From NCBI RefSeq assembly GCF_001039355.2, contig NW_019774180.1:824665-886664 (forward strand): a DNA stretch of 62,000 nt, written 5' to 3'. The notes beneath the pieces were generated by a model. That model did no database searches and was not told the origin of the DNA. It saw nothing but the letters and a program-made list of their open reading frames with translations. Position numbers and translations under genes: made by a program. This stretch comes from Lingula anatina. Lineage: Eukaryota > Brachiopoda > Lingulata > Lingulida > Lingulidae. Shown here piece by piece: positions 23,810 through 34,769 of this stretch (position 1 is the stretch's first letter; each line of letters opens with the position of its first letter).

Positions 23810-26800
23810 TTATTTCCCAACAATAACATTTCCAGTTTCCTGTAAAGTAACATGACGCAACATTTCATAAGGTATGATACATTTGTAGTCATTGCACATG
23901 AATTTTGGAAAAAAATACCAGTAGCCTACATACTCTTACATGGTTCGGTATGTGTACAAACACGCGCAGGCACGAACGCGCGCGAGCACACACGCGCGCA
24001 CCCACACACGCACACACACAAGGAAAAAACTGAGAAACAGTATTAGTTATACAAAAATATAATTCAACTGTTAAAAAATGCACCTACTGTGCGCACGTGC
24101 GCATGATCAATACAATGTACCGTACGTCTCGGTGTAACAGATGCAATAGTGGTAGGCCTACTGATAGGAAGTTAAAAACGTGCACATGTAGGCCTATTGG
24201 TGCAGGTATAGTCAACTGCAATACATTGATGGTCTAAGATAAATCAGTCTACAAAATGCCAATATATTATAAAACCCAAACGGGCATATTTTTCCGAAGG
24301 AAAGAGAAAGTGGATGATAGAGGAAAATGAACTACTCACAATTCTACTTCTGATGCTATTCCATTGTCGCATGTAGGTTCCGGGAATGCCAAACCCGCCT
24401 GCGTTATACGCATTATAGGCCGGATCGAACTGAGCTCTCCGACCGGATTGCTGCGACAGATCCATTTTCGCTATGACATCATAGAAAACCTCTAAAATGT
24501 CATTCACTTTCTTGTCAAATGCAGCTATCTGAAATGGGGGCGTCTCGATAGTCCGAAGGTTCATTGGTCCGAAGGTTCATTGGTCCGAAAAGTGGTAACA
24601 TTTTTATCGATTTTTTAATCAGGGGTTCATTGGTCCGAAGGTTCTATAGTGAACATTCGGACCAATGAACCTTCGGACTATTGAACCTTCGGACTATCGC
24701 TACGGCCCCATCTGAAATCATTCCATAATAATGTTTAGGTTTGCCAGAAACGGTGAAAATGTTTCATTAAAAACGCTTTTTCTTAATGCAGTAGGGCCTA
24801 TCTACTAAATTTGCACATACAGAACATCATGTACGTAAAAGGCATTACTCTCTACCAGGGCCTAAGACTGATTTTTCACTGAGTATTCACATATACTTGA
24901 CTATGGTTAATTCATGGCAATATTTTCTTCTGCCCAACGAGTATTTCGGTTTGCATTTAATTTCATCACCTAGTTGGCCTCTAGCTTTGAGTGATAAGGC
25001 ACTGCTCCTCACCTCTTGCTCTTGCGCGGCAGTTACGGAAGGCAGTCGGGACAACCAGTCTCTCATAGCTGCACTGGCCCCGCGGAGATCATCAAATCGC
25101 AGTTCTATGGAGTCTAGCTCGCTCCGTAGAGACCTGCAAGTTAAAATAGGTATTTTATAAGTACTACAATAGGTACACAGCATTTATATAAATCTAAACA
25201 GAGAAATATGTCAGATCTTCCGACATCTCTGTGACTGCGGGGATTCAGTTAGAATGTTACTTTATTCAAAACAGTATCCTAAAAGCAGAATTATTTGCAC
25301 TCCAATATTCTGTTTCATAAGACACCTTCATGAGGCTATAGGTGTTATTGTTTCTATCTGAGGTATGCAGTTAGTCCCCTCCCCCTTTTCTCCGGTACAA
25401 AGTACTTAAGATAGTGCTTGAGATGTCCCATCTGTATATATCAAACACAAAAGAACAAAACTGAATGAAACGAAGTCAATCTCTATTTTCCACATCCGAA
25501 GTACTTTGTACCGTAGAAAAGGGGGAAGGGGGCTAACTGCATAACTCAGATAGAAACTGCTGGACTGCAGGCATTGTTTTACTTTTTCATGAATGGTTTT
25601 CTTTCAATGGTTTCAATTTTAACTACATATTCAAAAGTCACCTACCCGTCAACGAGGTAGTCTATATATTTCGAACTGAGCGAGTGAAGAGGTACAAGTT
25701 CGGCACGAACAGGCACTCCTTTTCCATTATTAACCTTCTTTACCTATTAAAACAATTCAACATTATTCACAAAGTACATATATTATTGGTTTTCGTCAAA
25801 TCGTTCGGTCGAGTAAGTATTGTAATGTCTCATCAATAATAAATTCCCAAGGTTCTAATTGCCCGAAAGATCGAAAATAATACTCTAACACGCATAAAGA
25901 AAACAAGAGTAATATTGTAGCAAAGTATCTCACAAATCTGATTGATAATAATATAAAACCATTTGGCCAAGAACCGATTGCGATTTGCTCCTATCTCAGA
26001 TCTATACTAAAGTTGACTTTTTATGGGAGTTCAAGAGTGATTCTGGTAGTAAGCTATAGCTACCTTTAGCTCAAAAATCCATCTTACCATGTCTGGGAAT
26101 CTCTCGACAAGTTTTCCGAAAGAGTCCATGTCGGTGGGAACGATATCTACGGGAACATTTGCAAAGTATTTGATATCGAGTGTGGTTTTGTCTTTCATTT
26201 CCTTCACTGTTCTGCCAAAGTCACCTTCGACGTCAAGACCAAACGGTCCGTAAATCTTGTGGTGATAGCAAGAAGACATTAAATGTCAGTTGTTTAGGTT
26301 TGATCCAAGTTTAAGCAATTCATTAGCAACCACAATAATTTATTCATGTAAAACAAATCTGAAACTGTCGCTATGCCTCGTTCAGTATACTGCAACTTAA
26401 TGTCCAAAACATTCAAATGGGATTTAGTTCAGGGAGCATTATCGCGTCAAAAGGTCTTATACTTAATAATAAACAGCCAGTCTCATTTAAACATGTTCAC
26501 AAAAAGAGAAAATGATTGTGTGACTTCACTTACCGGGATCCCTACACTTAAAGCAGCTTTGATTTTCTGGTATTCTTGGGTCGTTTCAGCAGTGAAGATA
26601 AGGGATGCCACCAACTCCCCACCGTACGTTATACTTCTTACGTAGTGCGACCCCAGGGACTGGGGGCCCTTAAGTGTCCATCCTCGTACAGGACGCAGTG
26701 ACGATGGGATGGTCTCGGTGACCTGCGAATCGTGAAAAATTAGGATAGAATTTCCTCAATAAACACAGTTCGTATGAGCCATGCGGCTTATGTCATGTAC

Positions 26801-28318
26801 CAGTTCTTCTTCGCAGCATTGTCTCATCGAAGATGTGTTTACTGGTATTGTCCACATTCCACTTGTCACCAACAGGTATTTCGTACTGCAAAATTGATAA
26901 TGACGATAATTATCTACTTGATCTATGTTTTAAGATTTAAGATCTTCGGCCCAAAGCCACTGAGTTCCGGCAGTGAAACAGTTATATCAAGCTCACCTGT
27001 ACATGTTGAGTGACTGATAGTCACCTCCAATAATCATTTTGCATAGGCTACTTCATGACAGGCACATTCCCTTCTCTGGTACTCAATGTGTTTCCCCACA
27101 CAGCGTTTTTTGACTTAATTTGTTAACGACATATATGAATTGGAAGCATAAGCACTGCAAGATATTTACAATGTACCGGTATGGGTCTATGACTTTCTTA
27201 CCGTTTCAAAGTGGACCTTAGTAAGAACTTCAATTCTCTTTGACCTGGATTGCTCGTCTTTCAGATATTCTCCAGATCCTGAAATTGTTTAAAATAATTT
27301 GTCAGACAAATTGGAATAGCTAGTAGAATTGCAGAGTGATATGGACAAGCTAAAGAGATCAAGCTGATTTGATCGCAAATTTCTGGCCCTATGATAAAGG
27401 CTTATGAGAGGGTACCACGTTTGTGTAAGCATACATGTACAACACACCTAACTCTCGATGAACGAGACACCCGTCTTTATCTGTCATAGAGTCGACATGA
27501 ATGGAGAATAAAATGATATTGGCTTACCCAGATTGTGGGAAGAAGTGCCTGGGTCAAATACAGAAAGAGCATAGTATAATGTATACATGTACCCTTAATA
27601 CTGAGCATTCCGCTCTTTATTTTCAGTGACAATTCCCCGCCGACATTTAAGAAATCTCTTGCTTGCCGACTAGTTTCTACCATCTTATGAGAACTGGTTG
27701 TGCGCTGTTTGTTTATACTCTGCAAAATAAAAAAGATGCAGTTTTATTTTCCAACACGCACAGATACATGTAGTAATCAGGGGAGGATTTAGGCGGTCTT
27801 CTAGGTCTACCGGAAGACAGTCAGATTTTCAAGTTTACATTGACGGGTATCTATAAAAATTGGTAAACGTAATAAGCATGCTAAAAAATTCTGTTTGAAA
27901 AAAAGTATAATTTAAGGCGAAAAAAGTGATGGTTTACCGTAGAACAATGTAAATTATGATCAAATATTAAAATTGTTTCATGATGGTACATTATCACAAC
28001 TGAACAGTTTTTAATCCCAGGTCACGAAATAACGAAGGAAAAGTCCCTCCCATTATTAATAACTCATGCACTAATAGAATAATAGAAAACACTGGTACCA
28101 TTGTATTAAAGCACATGCATGTAGATAAGTAGCTATTATAATGTTTCAGTATATTAATTTCAACATAAAATCATAACTTTTGTATTTTATCTATGTACGT
28201 ATATGCTCACAGTTGGTTGGAATCCCGCTGGAAAGATATCTGTGCCGACTTTGTCCGAAGTGATGTTGAACGTTCTTCCCAGTAACATTGGGATAACGTA
28301 GGGTAAAATGATGTTCAT
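23810..28318 (-). CDS. MACPF-like (SNTX-type perforin superfamily) protein, 368 aa
   Basis: Nine minus-strand exons stay in phase and end in TAA: 28211-28318, 27593-27719, 27202-27278, 26534-26722, 26088-26255, 25646-25743, 25013-25133, 24340-24528 and 23810-23839. The fourth exon carries SHYVRSITYGGE, which matches the MACPF signature G-[ST]-H-[YF]-x6-G-G. The preceding exons have a Gly-Gly strand region and an alternating beta pattern; the last third is helical. This is the arrangement seen in the stonustoxin-like branch of MACPF proteins, which also occurs in non-venomous animals. There is no clear cleavable signal peptide, although the N-terminus is hydrophobic. Pore formation or immune defence is inferred, not shown. 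A transposon abuts the acceptor of the exon 24340-24528. A 5' UTR exon probably lies near 28620-28650. Confidence 0.7.
23954..24020. repeat. alternating CG/CA purine-pyrimidine tract
   Basis: An imperfect run of CACGCG and CACACA units lies in the last intron of the proximal MACPF-like gene. Alternating purine-pyrimidine sequence of this kind is prone to Z-DNA and to length change. Confidence 0.7.
24536..24709. mobile_element. 174-bp terminal-inverted-repeat element (MITE), 9-bp target duplication
   Basis: The ends read GGGGGCGTCTCGATAGTCC and, on the other strand, GGGGCCGTAGCGATAGTCC, followed by repeats of TCCGAAGGTTCATTGG in inverted orientation. ATCTGAAAT flanks both sides (24527-24535 and 24710-24718), a direct 9-base (or 8-base TCTGAAAT) duplication as hAT-type elements make. 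There is no coding capacity. On the minus strand the duplicated bases read ATTTCAGAT, the 3' splice site of the exon 24340-24528. Confidence 0.8.
25350..25557. mobile_element. 208-bp inverted-repeat element with arms of about 57 bp
   Basis: The left arm 25350-25406 and right arm 25500-25557 are imperfect reverse complements, starting GTTTCTATCTGAG and ending in CGGTACAAAGTACT. The interior is non-coding. It lies in an intron of the proximal MACPF-like gene. I could not find a convincing target duplication, so it may be an old non-autonomous DNA transposon. Confidence 0.6.
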
Positions 28319-28619
28319 GGCGAATCTTCCAGTCCTCAGCTAATTTAAATATGAATGCACCATGTGTAGGTAGTCTTAGAGATCAATAAAATGTCAATAT
28401 CGAGTCTGATTTTTTAGGAATTCTTTGGGTGAATTAAAAGCAATTTGTTGACTAGTTTTACTAGTACTCATCACATCGCTACTTACGTTATCTGGGGCAA
28501 TTTTAAACTATATCAAAGAACATGTACTTGAACATCTGCGTCTCTCAGTTCACTTAAAAGCGTTTTCTGCTTTGAAGAACTTAACCTTGGACAAATAAGT
28601 TCATGTGCTAAAAACGTAC

Positions 28620-28663
28620 CTTCGAACCTGCTCGCAAAATGTCAACCGTGTCCACTATTTATT
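28620..28663 (-). promoter_or_regulatory. candidate TATA-type promoter and 5' UTR exon of the proximal MACPF-like gene
   Basis: On the minus strand AATAAATA (28656-28663) is followed within about 40 bases by a consensus donor, GAAG|GTACGT, at 28620. An acceptor (AAATTAG) lies just upstream of the ATG exon. It is supported only by motif spacing. Confidence 0.3.
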
Positions 28664-29074
28664 ACTAGCGCGTGAAGTACGTCATGTGGACAGATATCAT
28701 ATTAAAGAGACATGTGCATCTTTTCTCAGCACACATATTGTCACCCTTGGTCACAAAGGTGTATTGCAGGATTCACTGTGATCTATATTGGCGTATGCGA
28801 TTATATAAGACACGTGACACAATATTGCTGGTGAAATAGGCTATTAGGATGAGACCATTTATCAAATATTGTCCTTATGAGTAAGGACGAAAAAGAAACC
28901 CAACACAGTGTTGACATTTACACATCTAAGTCACAGTTTATTGCCTTACGTATACAAAATAATACCTGTGAACGTGATATTTTACTAAAGTCAATTTTTC
29001 TCTTATAGATTGTCGCTCAGTTTCAGTTAAACTAAAGTAACAAATGTGCGTTCTTGCCAAGCTGCCAAAGTTTT
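28664..29074. other. intergenic region between the two MACPF-like genes
   Basis: It holds the 3' UTR of the distal MACPF-like gene, with a minus-strand AATAAA at 28937-28942, and the upstream region of the proximal one. The two genes are therefore within about 450 bases of each other, head to tail. Confidence 0.5.
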
Positions 29075-32000
29075 TTACGATGCCAAAATCTGTGCCAGCT
29101 TTCTTGTGTAATAGAACGGAGCTCTAAGATTCCCATAGTAACTCCCAAGTGATGTGGTCTGGGAGAGAGTCAGCTGGGTAAATCTGTTAAGGGCGTTGGT
29201 CATTTGTGTCCTTATTCTGGTCAGCTCAAGTTCCAGGGAGTTCAGAGCACCTAGGCGGCTGGACGGCTGTACCTGTAAATAAAAATATCCAACTAAACTT
29301 GGCAAAATAAATATAAGGCGTGCTAGACCACGTACATGGAATGCATAATAGCATGCTCTTGATCTAAGCAAGTCTTATACTGCATGGCTATATATTCGCC
29401 ATGTAGTAATTGTTTATTCCTTCCTAGTAAGATTACTTTAAAATTAAAAACACTAAGAGTCTAACACCTTATTACAACCTTTTAGATTTTGATTTGATGC
29501 ACGTAGTTAAAATTATGCCAAGGCAGGCTACTTGAATCCTTAATCAATGGTGCATTGAAGAACCACGGGCCCGAAATATACAATGCTATGTGTTGAAATA
29601 CCTTCTGCAGCTCTCTTTGGACTTGGTTCAGAACTGTTTCAACCTCATTCTTTTGGTCTGTCAGTCTTTTCATTCTGTGGGTGAAGACCACGTTCATATA
29701 CTTAAGATCTAGATAGATGTCAAAACTAAAGATTACTCACTGTCAGGAAAATTAATTAGAGTTAAACATAATGCACGATATTGCCAGTCAATGCAATGAC
29801 AACTGTTGCAGTATTAAATGGGATGAGGGCTTGTTTCTTTCAATATATAACTTGTCTTGTCGTAACGGGATTTAGTAGAGAGCTACATGCATTATTTAGG
29901 TTACCAATGTGACAGTGTTGCTGCACACGTTTATTGTGCTCTTTTCGAGAATTTATTTCATGTGGCCAAACAGTCAATGTCAGCAAATTTTTAAATCAGT
30001 GAGAAGCGATGGGTGCTATTAGTTCTTAAATACACGCGAAAATGACAAAGAAAACGTAACAGTTTGGGTACCTGTCGACTCGGTATCAAACGGGGTGAGC
30101 AGATATCCTGTGTGAAGACGCTCGTCACTCACGCTGATTTTCTTCAAGTCGGTGCCCACCTTGGCCATTTCTGCCTCTAGCTGCCTCACTCTCGCTAGAG
30201 CTCTGTCATAGCCAGCTAGATCACAGCAGTACGACTCCTTGACACTGTTGCCAATAGATGAAATACGACGAATCTAAAACAAATAGATACGAAGACTGAT
30301 AAAGTTTTAAAAAAAGACTTAAAAGTCTTGATGGTATTCAATTTCATGTATAAATACACTTGTAACTGCATGTCTAAAACAACTGATACTTATTAATGCT
30401 CTGAAACGTTGTTTACTTTAGATTATGTGTAATGTTATTTCTTATCATTTAATTAGATTTGCACTAGATTCTATAAAGGGTATTTGTATTTTTCACCTTT
30501 ATGTGCTAGTATATATTCAGGCCCCTCTACGCAAATATAAACTATGAAAATACTTGCATCAACACTTGCTGATCCTTTAAAATTAGTCTTCACCCATTCC
30601 ATTTTTGTAGTTATGGTGAAGAACAGAAGTTTAATCTGTAATTGAAAAAAACACAAACTTAATGATTACAGTGAAAATTATGTAGGGACGAAAATAAAGG
30701 AATATTCTATATAATCTAACATTTAAAATGCGTTTCACATTTCTTTCATCCTAGTATAGTAATTTCGATTCTCTAAATGCTTAACACGTAGAAAAGAGAA
30801 TTATACCCTAAAAGGACTACTTAAGCAACGAAAAGGGACCTATGTCACTTACTTTGATAGTAATTTCTACTTTTTTTTTCACTTCTTCAGAATTGAAGTT
30901 CAACTGTACGATCAAAGAGTCCTCGCCCCCGACCAAAATGTCACTGACATAGTATTTGGTTTGGTATCTACTTAAAGATCCAATATTGCTGCAATAGTTG
31001 AAAAATAATTTAGATTACTCAACAGTATTTCGTATATAATTTTTCTTGAATGACCACGATGTTCAATATAAGATTATGGGAAACGGGGATAATTGTATAA
31101 TGGTGCATACTGGTACAGTTTGCCAATACCAGATTCTGCATCTTTAGATTAGAAAAAAAAGAAAGAAAAAATTTATCTTATTCATAAAATCAATAGAGAT
31201 GTCATATATCAATTTTCCTAAAGACCCAAAGTGTCAAAAAATCGTTAGTGTTTTAAACACCTGCTGGGTCGTGGATGACCTAATGTCCAAAACCCGCGCT
31301 GTGCTGTCACGTGGCCCATCATGGTAATACTGTTGGATTTGGCATTCAATGTCTCCGTGTAACGTGCCTATGGTAAAAGAAAAAAAGGTATTCTATAAAG
31401 TTTTCTATCAGTACTTTTATTTATATACAGTATGTTGAAATAACTTACATCGAGGATGGATTTCTGTGATTGGACAGATTGGAAACTTTAGATTTTTTCT
31501 GCTGCTATATTTTGCTTGGTTAATGCTCCACGGAGGGCGAAACAAGAGCAAATCCTCATGATATAAACAAATTTCATCGGGCATGTAATAGAAACAGCCG
31601 CTTGGAAATCTGAGGGAAATCTGGGATATACCTTTTGTTATGTCTAGTATATAACGGTTTGTCAAATGAAAAAAAAAACAATAAATAGATAGGCCTATTG
31701 CAAAGTCAGGAAACATACCGAAACAGAAGCTCCAATGAGTCCCATAAATGAGACACCGACCCCGCCCATAACGGTCATCTCCCTAAAGATGTCTTCCACC
31801 GAATTGGCTTGCTTGTACGTGATCCTGGTTACGGGGTATTCGTAATACTTTGGTGTTCCCCTGTACGGCGTCTTCACCGGACTAGAACAGCAGCACATGC
31901 ACATATTTATTGATTCATAATTTTTGTATTTAATGTCACGATGTACTATTCTACAATGAAAATTTACATATGTTAAATGTGAAATGTAATATAAATCTAA

Positions 32001-32573
32001 TTAATTTATCATTTTTGACATTTTTAAAATCTATTAATCCCTTCTCCTTTAACGGCCAATATACACTTGATCAGTGACATTTTACCATGACACTTCTCGA
32101 CCGTTGATGGTCCGCGTCGGACACTCTCCAAGCGCCAGGTGCCGCTTGTACTTGTCGACATAGTCAATGGCTGGTAGCTCTAAAACCCGCCCATTACTGT
32201 ATACTGGTGCGCTAAAATAAATATTCACATATTTAATAAATTTGGGTACGATATCTAGCTCAGTTCAGCACTTTTTTGATAAACAAATTATTTTTTTCTA
32301 GACAAGATGCATAAAGCGTCTAAATACTGCGAATAATTACACGAAACAGGGCATGGTGTCCGTGCACAGATTCTGACGTGAGTAAGTCCCATCTAGAGAA
32401 TGCTCCATATTATTTATTGAAAATATAAAACATATTGTTTAAATCCATGTAAAAAACGGTTGGTTAAAACTTTGGTAATTTTAAATCGAACATCCTATTA
32501 TCGAAAAATAGCTTACTTACATTTCTTGAAAAAGTATAGTCAGTAAAACTAATACCAGGTGATTTACAGCCAT
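29075..32573 (-). CDS. secreted MACPF-like protein, 398 aa, distal paralogue
   Basis: Nine minus-strand exons are proposed: 32521-32573, 32086-32211, 31719-31881, 31261-31367, 30853-30988, 30531-30635, 30072-30273, 29602-29708 and 29075-29272. They end in TAA. The first exon is a signal peptide (MAVNHLVLVLLTILFQE). The fifth carries YVSDILVGGE, which lines up with YVRSITYGGE in the neighbouring gene but lacks its SH before YV. The third has a Gly-Gly segment comparable to the neighbour's second exon. The last three exons are amphipathic helices, as in the neighbour. The 3' end of the sixth exon is uncertain: a good donor at 30554 breaks the frame, so the weaker GTAGAG at 30531 is used. The protein is probably an extracellular MACPF-like protein; activity is unproven. 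Confidence 0.62.
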
Positions 32574-32858
32574 CTTGTCAAATATTTCTGGCCTATTTAT
32601 GTTAATACCTTCTTATAACATTGTGAATCTTAACACCTGCTCTTACCATGTTATGTAAACAAAGTTTAAACTTTGATAAATACATATTAAACTCCATGTG
32701 AAACAAACTACAATATCATAATCTCTTTTGACATGAAACATATACTTGCATATACCATGTTTATTAATATAAATCTATGATACAAAAATGCATTCTGTTG
32801 ACCTGCAGGGTAAATTGTATAATTATCTGATATGAATTATTTAACAATTGTAGAGTCT

Positions 32859-32900
32859 AAATAAATAAATAAATAAGTAAATAAATAAACAAATAAATAA
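32859..32900. repeat. (TAAA)n microsatellite
   Basis: About ten imperfect TAAA units lie between the distal MACPF-like gene and the divergent zinc-binding gene. Confidence 0.9.
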
Positions 32901-33035
32901 AAAGACAGGATCAACTGATTAAACCATTATGATTCAACTCACACATATATAACGTCATATTCAGTCGTATACATTTTCCCGCCACATAACAACATAAAAA
33001 AAACGAATGTACATGTATGTGCGTTTAGCCGCACT

Positions 33036-34087
33036 ATGGATAGATTGGTGTGCAGTCGCTGCTTCCAGTGTTTTCCTTTTGTGCAGATAGTTTTATGCCA
33101 AAACAATCGCGTCCCAGGTGAGTTAAGTCACTTTAGAAGATAAATATCAAAATATATCTTATATTTTTCCGATGTCGATTAGAGTATAGTTATTTTTAAT
33201 CAATTATCTACTACTGGTTTGTCCTTTATGAAGTTAGAACGCAACTATATTCCAGATAGAACTAAACGCCGAGTCTTCTCAAAAAGTGCACAAATGCATT
33301 TCATAGTGTTTGAATTCTAAGTAGCCAAAACCAAACCCTTTTCTTTTCCTACAGGTGGGATTCTATTATGCAGATCATGTCATAAATTGCTACATCAAGA
33401 TGGATTTCAAGATTCATGCCAAAAGATGTCTTCAGCTGAAAAAATACGACATCTTTGCTACTGGTGCTATGGTCCAGAAGCAAAAGTGGCTTGTCCATTA
33501 TGTGGGACAAATGATGGTAGGTCTAATCTTTAGAATATTCCTTTACTGCTATTATCTTACTGTCTATTGGGTTTGCCATCCTATTTTAAGCTAAATATCA
33601 CTTGGCTAACCTAGAAAAAGGTCTTTTATATGTTTTTTTTTTAATTTTTTTATGAAATTCAGATAATAAAATCATATTTTTAAATAAACTTATATCGTAC
33701 TGTTGGACAAGATATAAGTAAATCACTGTACTAAATGCCGTTGCATTTTTTCGTCAATTATCAGTTATAACGATGACGTCAGTTTGCGTTGATTTCTTTT
33801 GCGATCACTTCCCGGCGGTGACGTCACAATTTGCCGAGCAATCACACGCTGCAACATATGAGGATTATAGAAAACAGATTTTTCATAACCACTGATGAAT
33901 GAAAATGATGACATTAACATTATGACCATAAATATTTTAACATTATGACCATAAATATTTCAACAACTTCATGTTGTTTTCTTTAATTGTTCAAGGCACG
34001 CCTGCATTATTCTGCCTGCCTTGCAGCGAGGAAGTTCACCAGAATCACAAGTTACTTCACTTGGAGCACCTCGTCTCCTTAGTCTAG
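33036..34087 (+). CDS. 111-aa Cys/His-rich zinc-binding protein (B-box-like C-terminus)
   Basis: Three exons, 33036-33117, 33355-33516 and 33996-34087, join in frame and end in TAG. The protein has 12 Cys, in pairs: C6/C9 (and C12), C33/C36 with H37 and H41, C62/C65, C74/C77 and C88/C91, followed by H96, H99, H103 and H106. The spacing suggests two or three zinc sites; the C-terminal C-x2-C plus His cluster resembles B-box or related treble-clef fingers of ubiquitin-ligase scaffolds. There is no signal peptide, so it is probably intracellular. It is transcribed divergently from the distal MACPF-like gene, with starts about 460 bases apart. No gene name can be given. Confidence 0.75.
33906..33961. 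repeat. short tandem duplication before the last exon of the zinc-binding gene
   Basis: A 23-base unit containing AACATTATGACCATAAATAT occurs twice in a row within the last intron, about 40 bases before the acceptor. Confidence 0.7.
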
Positions 34088-34769
34088 AACATTTGTGTCC
34101 GATCTCAAACTACAGGATGAAAAGTATGAAAAGAAGTGACATGCATCTTGAAATAGACCGAAGACTGACTGTGATTTGCTGAAGGTTCTTTTTATTTCTA
34201 TCAGACGCGAAATTAACCCATATGAAATTTAAACAAATGCAAATGTTAAAAGTGTACGTCATAGTACATGTATATGACAAAAGACAGCTAGGCTTCGTAT
34301 AATAGTTTTACCCAGAGTACATGTAACTTCATGATCATTTGATATTTTGAATGAATAAATATTTATTTGTTTAAATTTATACTGTTGAAATAAGATAAAT
34401 GTTACAACTGAACAATTACTGTGTTTTAAACCGATCTGCTTCATGCGAGCTTTATGGTGAGAGAAGTTAAAGTAACTTTTTACCAAGATTTGAAAGACAA
34501 TTTTGTACCAAAAAGAAAGATAAAGAAATCCTTTTACTCAGTACGATTCTTGATAGCACTCAGCAGTGCTACTAATTGCATTTTGTTAATTATAAATTGT
34601 GTTACTGAATGAAGAAATGCGCAAACCCTATTATTTCAAAATTTAATAAACGATTAAAATGAATAAAAAGTCAGTATGAATAAAATCTTCTTGGGAATCA
34701 AACTCCAACGGTAATGAATACATGTCTCATGATATAGTATGTGAAAAGCTTCATAAAACCTGTAGAAAT
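34088..34769. other. shared 3' region of convergent genes with polyA element 34354-34367
   Basis: The composite AATAAATATTTATT at 34354-34367 gives polyA signals on both strands, between the zinc-binding gene (+) and the 490-aa gene (-). I see no other feature. Confidence 0.5.

Noticed and set aside
23852-24083. Overlapping open frames on both strands over the CA/CG tract
   Set aside because: Created by the alternating repeat, which has no stop codons in several frames.
24970-25012. Longer 3' end for the exon 25013-25133 using GTGATG
   Set aside because: It would end in phase 1 and put a stop in the next exon. The GAG|GTGAGG donor keeps phase 0.
31118-31148. Possible 31-base micro-exon in the distal MACPF-like gene
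   Set aside because: It has AG and GT borders, but including it shifts the next exon into a stop. Direct joining of 31261 to 30988 keeps the frame.
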